A DNA stretch of 64,000 nt from Marmoricola sp. (GTDB lineage Bacteria > Actinomycetota > Actinomycetes > Propionibacteriales > Nocardioidaceae), in the NCBI GenBank assembly GCA_025964795.1, contig JAOPYC010000166.1, positions 1 through 64,000 on the forward strand, in the 5' to 3' direction. The position numbers and the translations under genes are program-made. This document shows, one piece after another, positions 52,623 to 60,614 of the stretch; the first letter of the stretch is position 1; the number at the start of each line of letters is the position of its first letter. The notes under the pieces were generated by a model. That model was not told the DNA's origin, did not search any database, and was given only the letters and a program-made list of their open reading frames with translations.

Positions 52623-53872
52623 TGAGCGGGGTGCAGGCCAGTCGCCGGACCGTGCTCAAGGTCGCCGGCGCCTCAGGGGCGGCGTACGCGTTCTCGACCG
52701 CGGCCGGGATCAGCCCGGCCGGCGCGGCGACCAAGAAGCGCGCCTACGTGCTGGTGATCGACGGATGCCGGCCGGGTGAGGTCGACGCGATGCCCAACGT
52801 GGCGGCCCTGCGCGACGCCGGGACCTGGTACCCCGCCGCGCGCTCCCTGCCGGTGATGGAGACCATCCCGAACCACGTGATGATGATGACCGGCTGCCGG
52901 CCCGCCCGGAACGGCGTGCCCGCCAACCAGATCTACGACCGCACCGAGGCGGTGCTGCGCAACTCCGACCGACCGACGGACATCAAGGTGGCGACGATCA
53001 TCGAGCAGCTCAACGCCTCGGGGCGTACGACGGGCACGGTGCTGTCGAAGGAGTACCTCTACACGGTCTTCGGCGAACGAGCCACGCACCGCTGGGAGCC
53101 GTTCCCGCTCCTGCCGGTCACCGAGCACTCCCCCGACGTCGCGACCACCAGCGCGGCAATCGCCATGGTGGAGCAGTTCGACCCGGACCTGGTGTTCATC
53201 AACCTGGGTGACGTGGACCGGGTCGGCCACTCCGACCTCACCGGCACGACCCTCAAGGCGGCCCGGCAGGCGGCCCTGGCCTCGACCAACATCCAGGTGG
53301 GTCGCATGGTCGACAAGCTCAAGTCGTCGGGGAAGTGGGCGTCGTCCATGGTGATCGTCCTGGCGGACCACTCGATGGACTGGTCCGTCCCGGAGAACAC
53401 GATCAGCCTGACCTCGGCCTTCAACCAGGACCCCACCCTCACCGGCAAGTTCCAGATCGCGCAGAACGGCGGCGCGGACCTCGTCTACTGGACCGGCTCC
53501 AGCAGCGCCCGCAGTGCTGCCGTCGCGAGGATGCGGACGCTGGCCCTCGCAACCACCGGGGTCTTCCAGGCCCACGTGATCAGCGAGACCCCCAGCCTGC
53601 GCCTGGGCGCCAACGCCGGCGACCTTCTCGTCTACTGCAAGGCCGGCTGGCGGTTCAGCGACCCGGGTCCGCAGAGCAACCCGATCCCCGGCAACCACGG
53701 GCACCCCGCCACGGAGCCGATCCCGTTCTTCGTCAGCGGCGGTTCGCCCGCCGTGAAGAAGGGCGTCGCCCGGTCCGCGACCGCCCACACCATGGACGTC
53801 ACACCGACGCTCGGCGCCTACTTCGGCGTGAAGGCGCCCAGCAGCGGATGGGAGGGCACCTCGCGCCTCTAG
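52622..53872 (+). CDS. Tat-exported alkaline phosphatase/phosphodiesterase-superfamily protein
   Basis: A 416-residue protein of the type I phosphodiesterase/nucleotide pyrophosphatase group. The N-terminus is a Tat signal (SRRTVLKVAGASG...PAGAA, residues about 7-36). Metal-binding positions include VIDGCRPGEVD, the nucleophile region METIPNHVMMMTG (Thr is usual; here Ile-Pro-Asn-His around it), LGDVDRVGHSD and VLADHSMDW. The ATG shares one base with the phoD-like stop. Its start overlaps the upstream gene, and a hairpin follows at 53880. Substrate unknown. Confidence 0.85.
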   Translation: MSGVQASRRTVLKVAGASGAAYAFSTAAGISPAGAATKKRAYVLVIDGCRPGEVDAMPNVAALRDAGTWYPAARSLPVMETIPNHVMMMTGCRPARNGVPANQIYDRTEAVLRNSDRPTDIKVATIIEQLNASGRTTGTVLSKEYLYTVFGERATHRWEPFPLLPVTEHSPDVATTSAAIAMVEQFDPDLVFINLGDVDRVGHSDLTGTTLKAARQAALASTNIQVGRMVDKLKSSGKWASSMVIVLADHSMDWSVPENTISLTSAFNQDPTLTGKFQIAQNGGADLVYWTGSSSARSAAVARMRTLALATTGVFQAHVISETPSLRLGANAGDLLVYCKAGWRFSDPGPQSNPIPGNHGHPATEPIPFFVSGGSPAVKKGVARSATAHTMDVTPTLGAYFGVKAPSSGWEGTSRL

Positions 53873-53879
53873 ACAGGCA

Positions 53880-53901
53880 GGGCCGAACCATGGCGCGGCC
53901 C
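53880..53901. terminator. Candidate hairpin after the phosphatase pair
   Basis: GGGCCG (53880-53885) pairs with CGGCCC (53896-53901) across a 10-nt loop, 8 bp after the stop codon of the exported phosphodiesterase. There is no U-tract. Confidence 0.4.
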
Positions 53902-53939
53902 TCGTCGCGGGTCTAGCGTGCCGGGTGGAGGTGCGAAGC

Positions 53940-54731
53940 ATGGACGTTCGAGAGCTCGTCCGCGGCCACTACGGCCACGGGAACCTGGGCGACGCGATCC
54001 TGTCGGTGCTCGCGGAGGCCGGCACCGACCTCGATGCCCTCGGTCCGGCCGACCTGGTGGCGGTGGACCAGCTCCACGCCGGCGGTGCGGCGGCGACCAA
54101 GCACGTGCTCGAGCGGCTGGAGCTCGAGCCCGGCCAGCGGCTGCTCGACGTCGGTTGCGGGATCGGCGGCACGTCCCGGATGGCCGCGATGGCCGGTGCC
54201 GACGTGACCGGGATCGACCTCACCCCGGAGTTCGTGGAGGCCGCCACCCAGCTCACCGCGCGGGTCGGTCTCGGCGACCGGGCCCGGTTCGTGACCACGC
54301 CCGGTGAGTCGTTGCCGTTCGACGACGGCTCCTATGACGTGGCGGTGATGGTCCACGTCGGGATGAACATCCCTGACAAGGCCGCGGTCTTCGCCGAGGT
54401 TCATCGAGTGCTGGCGCCGGCGGGAACGTTCGCGATCTACGAGCAGATGCGCACCGGCCCGGGCGACCTTCCCTACCCGCTGCCCTGGGCCGAGGACGAG
54501 CGGTCGTCGTTCGTCGAGTCGGCGCAGGACTACATCGCACAGCTCGAGGGGGCCGGCTTCACGGTCGAGGTCGTCGACGACTACACCGCGGCGACCCTCG
54601 GGCCGCCTCCCGCGGGACCGTTGTCCCCCGTGGCCGTGTTCGGTCCCGTCTTCGCGCAGCGGGTCGGCAACAACGTGGCGGCCACGCGGGCCGGTCTGCT
54701 GGGGGCCATCGTCCTGGTCGCCCGCGCCTGA
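53940..54731 (+). CDS. Class I SAM-dependent methyltransferase
   Basis: A 263-residue methyltransferase with motif I LLDVGCGIGGTSRMAAMAG (residues about 70-88), motif II GIDLTPEFVEAA and the DGSYDVAVMVHVGMNI post-II region, resembling small-molecule (sarcosine/dimethylglycine- or ubiquinone-type) methyltransferases. ATG 53940 was chosen because GGAGGTG ends 7 nt before it; a GTG inside that site would otherwise start the frame. The substrate is unknown. Convergent with the FadD8-like ligase gene. Confidence 0.88.
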   Translation: MDVRELVRGHYGHGNLGDAILSVLAEAGTDLDALGPADLVAVDQLHAGGAAATKHVLERLELEPGQRLLDVGCGIGGTSRMAAMAGADVTGIDLTPEFVEAATQLTARVGLGDRARFVTTPGESLPFDDGSYDVAVMVHVGMNIPDKAAVFAEVHRVLAPAGTFAIYEQMRTGPGDLPYPLPWAEDERSSFVESAQDYIAQLEGAGFTVEVVDDYTAATLGPPPAGPLSPVAVFGPVFAQRVGNNVAATRAGLLGAIVLVARA

Positions 54732-54735
54732 CGGA

Positions 54736-56328
54736 TCAGCCGACGCTGCGCTGCTCGCCGCTCCAGTACTGCGCCCGCAGGGCCTTCTTGTCGGGCTTGC
54801 CGAGGCCGGTGAGCGGCAGGGCGTCGGTCGCGATCACCTGCTTGGGCGACTGCACGCCGCCCTTGCGCTGCTTGACCGCGTCCTTGATCTCCTGGACGAC
54901 CTCATCGGTGAGCTCGGCTCCCTCACGGAGCACGACGATCGCGGTGACCGCCTCGCCCCAGCGCTCGTCGGGTACGCCGATCACACCGACCTGGGCCACC
55001 ACCGGGTGCTCGGCCACGACGTCCTCGACCTCTCGCGGGAAGACGTTGAAGCCGCCGGTGACGATCATGTCCTTGGTGCGGTCGACGATGAACCAGAAAC
55101 CGTCCTCGTCCTCGCGCGCCACGTCGCCGGTGTGCATCCAGCCGTCCCGGAAGGTCTCGGCGGTCTCGTCCGGCAGCTTCCAGTAGCCGCCGGCCAGCAA
55201 CGGGCCCGCCACGCAGATCTCGCCGGGCTCGCCCACCGGCACCGGCTTGCCGTCCTCGTCGAGCAGGGCCGTGCGCAGCAGGGCGGACGGCCGACCGCAG
55301 GAGGACAGCCGGGCCTTGTCGTGGTCGCCCTTGGCGAGATAGCTGATCGCCATCGGCGCCTCGGACTGCCCGTAGTACTGCGCGAAGATCGGGCCGAACC
55401 GCTCGATCGCCTCGGCCAACCGCACGGGGTTGATCGCGGACGCGCCGTAGTAGACGGTCTCCAGCGACGACAGGTCCCGCGTCTTCGAGTCCGGGTGGTC
55501 CATCAGCGCGTAGAGCATCGACGGCACCAGCATGGTCGCGGTGATCCTCTGCTCCTCGATCGTGCGCAGCACCTCGGCCGGGTCGAAGCGCGGCAGCACA
55601 ATCAGGCAGCCACCCTTGATCACGGTGGGCACGAAGAACGCCGCACCGGCGTGCGAGAGCGGCGTACACATCAAGAAGCGCGGGGACTCCGGCCACTCCC
55701 ACTCGGCGAGCTGGACCTGGGTCATGGTCGCCATCGCCTGGCTGGTGCCGATCACACCCTTGGGCTTGCCGGTGGTGCCGCCGGTGTAGGTGATCGAGAC
55801 GATGTGGTCCGGCGGCAGCAGGACGGCCTCGAGGGCCTCGGGCGCGAACGTCTCGGCGGCGGCCGCGAGGTCCTTGCCGACGTGGGCGAGCTCCTCGGGC
55901 ACCGGGCCGATGGTGAGCACCTGGGTCAGGTTCGGCACCTTCTCGAGCAGACCGAGGGCGCGCTCGACGAACATCGGCACCGGGTCGATGACCAGCGTCG
56001 TGACCTCGGCGTCGTTGAGCACGTAGGCGTGGTCGTCGAGCGAGCCGAGCGGGTGCAGCGACGTACGCCGGTAGCCCTGCGTCTGACCGGCACCGATGAT
56101 GTAGAGCACCTCAGGACGGTTCAGGGCCAGCAGGGCGGCCGGCGTCCCCTGGCCCGCGCCGAGCGCCTCGAAGGCCTGGACGTACTGGCTGATCCTCATC
56201 GCGACCTCGCCCCCGGTCAGCGTGGTGTCACCGAGGAACATCACCGGCTTGTCCCGGTGCCGCTTCAGGGCCGCCACCATCAGATGGCCGTTGTGGGTGC
56301 CGGTGCGCAGGGGATCGGGATCCGTCAT
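54736..56328 (-). CDS. Acyl-CoA ligase, FadD8-like
   Basis: A 530-residue AMP-forming acyl-CoA ligase. Motifs: TYTGGTTGKPKGVIGTSQAM (residues about 178-197), YYGQSEAPMAISYL, WMHTGDVAREDEDGFW and the C-terminal LTGLGKPDKKALR with the catalytic Lys. It resembles mycobacterial FadD8 (Rv0551c) over its whole length. The substrate is unproven. A perfect KstR motif lies 11 bp from the start codon, and a TAGTCT -10 is 6 nt from the ATG, placing it in the sterol regulon and suggesting a leaderless message. Confidence 0.9.
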   Translation of the reverse strand: MTDPDPLRTGTHNGHLMVAALKRHRDKPVMFLGDTTLTGGEVAMRISQYVQAFEALGAGQGTPAALLALNRPEVLYIIGAGQTQGYRRTSLHPLGSLDDHAYVLNDAEVTTLVIDPVPMFVERALGLLEKVPNLTQVLTIGPVPEELAHVGKDLAAAAETFAPEALEAVLLPPDHIVSITYTGGTTGKPKGVIGTSQAMATMTQVQLAEWEWPESPRFLMCTPLSHAGAAFFVPTVIKGGCLIVLPRFDPAEVLRTIEEQRITATMLVPSMLYALMDHPDSKTRDLSSLETVYYGASAINPVRLAEAIERFGPIFAQYYGQSEAPMAISYLAKGDHDKARLSSCGRPSALLRTALLDEDGKPVPVGEPGEICVAGPLLAGGYWKLPDETAETFRDGWMHTGDVAREDEDGFWFIVDRTKDMIVTGGFNVFPREVEDVVAEHPVVAQVGVIGVPDERWGEAVTAIVVLREGAELTDEVVQEIKDAVKQRKGGVQSPKQVIATDALPLTGLGKPDKKALRAQYWSGEQRSVG

Positions 56329-56338
56329 GCCGCGAGAC

Positions 56339-56352
56339 TAGAACGTGTTTCA
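56339..56352. promoter_or_regulatory. KstR operator at the FadD8-like gene
   Basis: TAGAACGTGTTTCA is a full match to TnnAACnnGTTnnA and is identical to the 14-mer at 59583-59596. It overlaps the -10-like TAGTCT (minus strand, 56335-56340). Confidence 0.75.
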
Positions 56353-56359
56353 GAAATGA

Positions 56360-56836
56360 TCAATCAGCCAGGCGGTTCCGCAGGCGCCGGCGTGCGGTCA
56401 TGTCCTCCGCCAGCGGCACCAGCTCGGTGGCCTTCCCCAGCCCGAATGGCGGCATGTTGCCGTAGATCGCCTCGTACTCCCCCGCCCGCACCAGGAACGT
56501 CTCGTGCCAGACGCCGGTGCGCCCCGTCGTGCCGACGCGCTTCCAGTACTTCCGCCACGGGCCGAGGTGCGGATCATCCGGGTCCTTCGCGAACCGCTCC
56601 AGGTCCTCGAAGGAGCGCCAGTACTGGATGATCGTCAACCCGGACGTCCGGTAGCCCAGCAACCCCTTCTCCGGGTGCTCGACCAGGTACTTCAGCATGT
56701 GCTGCATCCCGAGTCGGCCGCCGAGGTCCCGGAAGCTCCGCAACGGGTGCCTGAGCTCGACCCGCGGCCCGATCAGGAAGACCACGAAGTCCCTGTCGAT
56801 CCGTGCCGTCCAGCGGCCCTGCCTGATCTCTGCCAT
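56360..56836 (-). CDS. DUF4188-family protein
   Basis: A 158-residue protein of the DUF4188 family, a dimeric alpha-beta barrel group related to small heme-independent monooxygenases. Family segments are DFVVFLIGPRVELRHPLRSF, LLGYRTSGLTIIQYWRSFED (residues about 59-78) and VWHETFLVRAGEYEAIYGNM with conserved His and Tyr. The role is unknown. It stands directly upstream of the FadD8-like gene, whose operator lies between the two. Confidence 0.8.
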   Translation of the reverse strand: MAEIRQGRWTARIDRDFVVFLIGPRVELRHPLRSFRDLGGRLGMQHMLKYLVEHPEKGLLGYRTSGLTIIQYWRSFEDLERFAKDPDDPHLGPWRKYWKRVGTTGRTGVWHETFLVRAGEYEAIYGNMPPFGLGKATELVPLAEDMTARRRLRNRLAD

Positions 56837-57153
56837 GGGGTCATCTTCGTCTCGAAGTAGCAGGTGTGGAACAGGCGGTCCGATATCCGCCAGAAAGGAC
56901 TCAAAGGACTCGGGTGACCCGATGACTCTCGCCCAACAGCTTGACCAGTGGGCGGGGAGGCTGCTGGCTGAACTTGGTGCGCCGCTCGAGAGTTCAGCGA
57001 CTCCTCGCCGCGCTGGAAAGCGCTGAAGAGCGGAGTCGCCGCCGCGCAGGTGCGGGTGACGGCCACGCTCGCGGCGTCAAGCACCAGGAACGAGGCGACC
57101 AGGGGCCGGATCGCCGTTGCAACAGCTTCGGCAGCTCATCGGCGCCTGATGCT
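56837..57153. other. Gap with a possible decayed HD-domain gene fragment
   Basis: This 317-bp gap holds no intact gene that I can support. From ATG 56922 the plus strand reads MTLAQQLDQWAGRLLAELG, like the start of HD-domain phosphohydrolases. The frame then ends at 57026. A second frame from 56993 continues SPRWKALKSGVAAAQ, also reminiscent of that family, and fades after about 40 residues. A truncated, frameshifted remnant is possible; the match is from memory of the family's N-terminus. Confidence 0.3.
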
Positions 57154-57567
57154 TCAGCTGGTGGCGCCGAGCGATTCCCAGTACTCGTTGAGGGCGTTGT
57201 TGGTTTTCACGAACCACACGATCAGGCCGATGAAGAAGAACCAGCCGAGCAGGATGGCCCACAGCCCGGTGATGGCGCTGACCGGGCGCGCCTGGCCGCG
57301 GCGCTCGTAGAGGTCGCCGACCTCGTTCGAGGTCAGGAACGGCATCACGAAACCGAGGAAGATCGCCAGGATCAGGGCCACGGCGCCGCCGACGCCGTTG
57401 CCGCTGTGCTGCTTCATCTCGTCGTGGGTCTTGTAGTACCAGTACCAGGTGTAGAAGCCGAGCGTCACGATCGTGAGCAGGATGCAGGTGCCGGTGCCAC
57501 GCACCTGCCCGACCGGCCCCGTCATCGGCAGGGCCGCGCTGGGTGCGGGAAGCTGGGTGTCGGACAT
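57154..57567 (-). CDS. DUF4234-family membrane protein
   Basis: A 137-residue protein with three membrane segments: CILLTIVTLGFYTWYWYY (residues about 29-46), VALILAIFLGFVMPFL and LWAILLGWFFFIGLIVWFV. The YTWYWYYKTHDEMKQHSG region is typical of the DUF4234 family. Function is unknown. It is divergent from the alpha/beta hydrolase gene. Confidence 0.85.
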   Translation of the reverse strand: MSDTQLPAPSAALPMTGPVGQVRGTGTCILLTIVTLGFYTWYWYYKTHDEMKQHSGNGVGGAVALILAIFLGFVMPFLTSNEVGDLYERRGQARPVSAITGLWAILLGWFFFIGLIVWFVKTNNALNEYWESLGATS

Positions 57568-57684
57568 GATTCCTCCTCAGTGGCCGGCCGAAAGGACCGG
57601 TCCGCAAGGCGAAGCGTAGGGGTATCGGGCGCCCGCCATGGGGAGTCGCGGTACTTTCCAGTGCCACCCACCCGAGAGGAACCC

Positions 57685-58500
57685 ATGCCCACCATCGAGG
57701 TCAACGGGACCCAGCTGTACGTCGAGGACACCGGAGCGCCGACCGGGCACCCCGACGCACCGGCGATCGTGTTCGGCCACGGGCTGCTGTTCAGCGGGCG
57801 GATGTTCGCCGCACAGGTGGAGCGACTGCGCGACCGCTACCGGTGCGTGACCATCGACTGGCGTGGGCAGGGCAAGTCGGCCGCCGCCACCGACGGCTAC
57901 GACATGGACACGCTCAGCGAGGACGCGGTCGCGGTCATCGAGCAGCTGGGGCTGGGCGCCGTGCACTACGTGGGCCTGTCGATGGGCGGCTTCGTCGGCA
58001 TGCGGATCGCCGCGCGGCGACCGGAGCTGGTCCGCTCCCTGGTCCTGCTGGACACCAGCGCCGGTCCCGAGGACCCGGACAAGGTGAGTCGCTACCGGCT
58101 GCTCGCCAAGGTCTACGGGGTACTGGGCATCGGCCCGGTGCGCTTCCGGGTCGAGCCGATCATGTTCGGCCCCACCTTCCTGGCCGATCCCGCGGGACGA
58201 CAGCACAAGGACGCCTGGATGACGGAGCTCCGTGCGGTGAGGCGGTCGGGGATGAAGCAGGCGATCTACGGGGTCACCGACCGGAAGCCGGTCCTCGACG
58301 AGCTCGGCCGGATCTCCGCGCCGACGCTGGTGGTGGTGGGCGCCGACGACGTCGCGACGCCCGTCGCCAAGGCGGAGACGATCACCGCAGGCATCACGGG
58401 CGCCCGGCTCGAGATCGTCCCCGACGCCGGTCACTCCAGCACCATCGAGCAGCCGAAAGCCTTGAGCGACCTGATCGAGGAGTTCGTCGACCAGCACTGA
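57685..58500 (+). CDS. Alpha/beta-fold hydrolase
   Basis: A 271-residue hydrolase. The catalytic triad is visible: nucleophile Ser in GLSMGGFVG (residues about 100-108), Asp in GADDVATP and His in DAGHSSTIEQP. The oxyanion segment FGHGLLFSG and DWRGQGKS precede it. The layout is like 3-oxoadipate enol-lactonases and meta-cleavage hydrolases, so ester or C-C bond hydrolysis is likely, with unknown substrate. ATG follows GAGAGGA. Confidence 0.9.
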   Translation: MPTIEVNGTQLYVEDTGAPTGHPDAPAIVFGHGLLFSGRMFAAQVERLRDRYRCVTIDWRGQGKSAAATDGYDMDTLSEDAVAVIEQLGLGAVHYVGLSMGGFVGMRIAARRPELVRSLVLLDTSAGPEDPDKVSRYRLLAKVYGVLGIGPVRFRVEPIMFGPTFLADPAGRQHKDAWMTELRAVRRSGMKQAIYGVTDRKPVLDELGRISAPTLVVVGADDVATPVAKAETITAGITGARLEIVPDAGHSSTIEQPKALSDLIEEFVDQH

Positions 58501-58503
58501 AAC

Positions 58504-59547
58504 TCAGTCGACGACCTCGGCCACCTGCCGGACCTCCTCGGCCGAGCGCAGGCTGAGCAGCAGCGTGGTCACGCCGGTCTCCTCCCACGCGGCCACGCGT
58601 TCCTTGACGTAGCCCGCGTCGCCGACGATGTGCATGTCCTCGACGAGGTCGTCGGGGATGAGCGCCGTGGCCTGCTCGCGCTTGCCGGCGAGGAACAGGT
58701 CCTGGACCTCGTCGGTGATCGCGGCGTACCCCATCCGCTCGAAGACGTTCTTGTGGAAGTTCTGCTCCTTGGCACCCATGCCGCCCATGTAGAGCGCGAT
58801 CGTGGGCTTGAGCGCGTCGATCACGCCCTGCCGCTCCTCCTCGCTCGAGGTGATCTGCAGGTGGGCGGTGGCGGCGATCTCGAAGTCCTCGCGCGTACGA
58901 CGGGCACCCTCGCGGGCGAACCCCTCGTCCAGCCACGGCTGGTACATCCCCGCGGTCTTCGGCGTGTAGAAGATCGGGATCCAGCCGTCGGCGATCTCGG
59001 CGGTCTGGGCCACGTTCTTGGGCCCCTCCGCACCCAGCCAGATGGGGATGTCCGCGCGCAGCGGGTGCACGATCGGCTTCAGCGGCTTGCCGAGGCCGAC
59101 CGACCCGGGACCGGCGTACGGCAGCGGGTAGTGCGGGCCGTCGTTGGTGACCGGCGCCTCGCGGGCCAGCACCTGGCGGACGATGTCCACGACCTCACGG
59201 GTGCGGGCGAGCGGCTTGCTGAACGGCTGGCCGTACCAGCCCTCCACGACCTGCGGGCCGCTGACGCCCATGCCCAGCACCACCCGGCCACCGGTCAGGT
59301 GGTCGAGGGTGAGCGCGTGCATGGCGATCGAGGCGGGCGAGCGACCGGACATCTGCACGATCGAGGTGCCGAGCCGCACCCGGCTGGTGTCGCGCCCCCA
59401 CCAGGCCAGCGGGGTGAACGCGTCGGACCCCCACGCCTCGGCCGTGAAGACCGCGTCGAAGCCTGCGTCCTCCGCGGCGGCGACCAGCTCACCGACACCC
59501 TCCGGCGGCTGTGCGCCCCAGTAGCCGAGCTGCAGTCCGAGCTTCAT
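58504..59547 (-). CDS. F420-dependent LLM-class oxidoreductase (Rv3520c-like)
   Basis: A 347-residue luciferase-like TIM-barrel enzyme expected to use coenzyme F420. Features: MKLGLQLGYWGAQPPEGVGE, SIVQMSGRSPASIAMHALTL and RVVLGMGVSGPQVVEGWYG. It lies divergent from the DUF35-ltp4-ltp3 operon exactly as Rv3520c does in mycobacteria. The precise step in sterol side-chain metabolism is not established. A GGAGA site precedes the ATG, and the operator at 59583 lies 36 bp upstream. Confidence 0.88.
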   Translation of the reverse strand: MKLGLQLGYWGAQPPEGVGELVAAAEDAGFDAVFTAEAWGSDAFTPLAWWGRDTSRVRLGTSIVQMSGRSPASIAMHALTLDHLTGGRVVLGMGVSGPQVVEGWYGQPFSKPLARTREVVDIVRQVLAREAPVTNDGPHYPLPYAGPGSVGLGKPLKPIVHPLRADIPIWLGAEGPKNVAQTAEIADGWIPIFYTPKTAGMYQPWLDEGFAREGARRTREDFEIAATAHLQITSSEEERQGVIDALKPTIALYMGGMGAKEQNFHKNVFERMGYAAITDEVQDLFLAGKREQATALIPDDLVEDMHIVGDAGYVKERVAAWEETGVTTLLLSLRSAEEVRQVAEVVD

Positions 59548-59582
59548 ATGTCTCCATTCGCGGCGGTTCTTGCCCGCCAGAC

Positions 59583-59596
59583 TAGAACGTGTTTCA
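59583..59596. promoter_or_regulatory. KstR operator between the F420 oxidoreductase and DUF35-ltp4-ltp3
   Basis: TAGAACGTGTTTCA fully matches TnnAACnnGTTnnA and repeats the 14-mer at 56339-56352. It is 36 bp from the minus-strand start and 11 bp from the plus-strand start, so it can control both directions. Confidence 0.75.
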
Positions 59597-59606
59597 CTTT
59601 CGAGCC

Positions 59607-60590
59607 ATGACCAGTGTCCAGGAATCGCGCACCCTGCACGCCCCGATGAAGGTCGAGTTCGACTACACCAGATCGCTCGGGCCGGTGCTCTCCCAGTTCA
59701 TGACCGGCCTGCGCCGACGTCAGGTCACCGGAGGCGTCCTGTCCGACGGCACGGTCGTCGTACCTCCTCCGGAGTATGACCCCACCACCCACCGCGCCAT
59801 CAGCGAGATCGTGGCCGTCGGCGACGAGGGCGTCGTCCGCACGTGGTCGTGGGTGGCCGAGCCGGTGATGGACCAGCCCCTCGACAAGCCCTTCGCGTTC
59901 GCGCTGATCCAGCTCGACGGGGCCGACGCGCCGCTGCTGCACGCGGTCGACGTCGACTCTCCCGCCGACATGGAGACCGGCATGCGGGTGAGGGTGCGCT
60001 GGGCCGAGGAGACGGTCGGGGCGATCACCGACATCGCGTGCTTCGAGCCGCTCCCCAGCTCCACAGATGCTGGATCGGAGCTTCCGAACGAGCCCGGGAG
60101 CGACGCCGAGGCCGTCACCGGCATCGTCAGTCCCGTCCGGCTCGCCTACGACTACGCCGCGTCCCCCGAGGAGTCGAAGTTCTTCCGGGGTCTCGCCGAG
60201 GGACGCATCCTGGGCCAGCGCTGCCCGAGCTGCCACAAGGTCTACGTCCCGCCGCGCGGCGCCTGTCCCGTCGACGGCGTCCCGACCACCGACGAGGTGG
60301 AGCTGCCCGACAAGGGCACGGTGACGACGTACTGCATCGTCAACGTGCCGTTCCTGGGGCAGAAGATCACCCCGCCGTACGTGTCGGCGTACGTGCTGCT
60401 CGACGGCGCCGACATCGCCTTCCTGCACCTGATCCTGGACACCGAGGCCGACGAGGTGCGGATGGGCATGCGGGTCGAGGCCGTGTGGAAGCCGCGCGAC
60501 GAGTGGGGCACGACGATCGAGAACATCAGCCACTTCCGTCCGACCGGCGAGCCGGACGCGGACTACGAGACCTACAAGCAACACCTCTGA
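59607..60590 (+). CDS. DUF35 OB-fold protein with zinc ribbon, thiolase partner
   Basis: A 327-residue protein with two DUF35-like halves. The second has the zinc ribbon (QRCPSCHKVYVPPRGACPVDG, four-Cys type around residues 205-225) followed by an OB fold (TTYCIVNVPFLGQ...VSAYVLLDGADIAFLHLI). The first half lacks the cysteines. DUF35 proteins assemble with thiolase-like lipid-transfer proteins, as ChsH2 does with Ltp2. It is the counterpart of Rv3521 and probably partners Ltp4 and/or Ltp3 in acyl-CoA aldol cleavage. ATG 59607 lies 10 bp after the KstR site. Confidence 0.87.
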   Translation: MTSVQESRTLHAPMKVEFDYTRSLGPVLSQFMTGLRRRQVTGGVLSDGTVVVPPPEYDPTTHRAISEIVAVGDEGVVRTWSWVAEPVMDQPLDKPFAFALIQLDGADAPLLHAVDVDSPADMETGMRVRVRWAEETVGAITDIACFEPLPSSTDAGSELPNEPGSDAEAVTGIVSPVRLAYDYAASPEESKFFRGLAEGRILGQRCPSCHKVYVPPRGACPVDGVPTTDEVELPDKGTVTTYCIVNVPFLGQKITPPYVSAYVLLDGADIAFLHLILDTEADEVRMGMRVEAVWKPRDEWGTTIENISHFRPTGEPDADYETYKQHL

Positions 60591-60614
60591 GAGAGAGGCT
60601 GCCAGAAATGAGGC

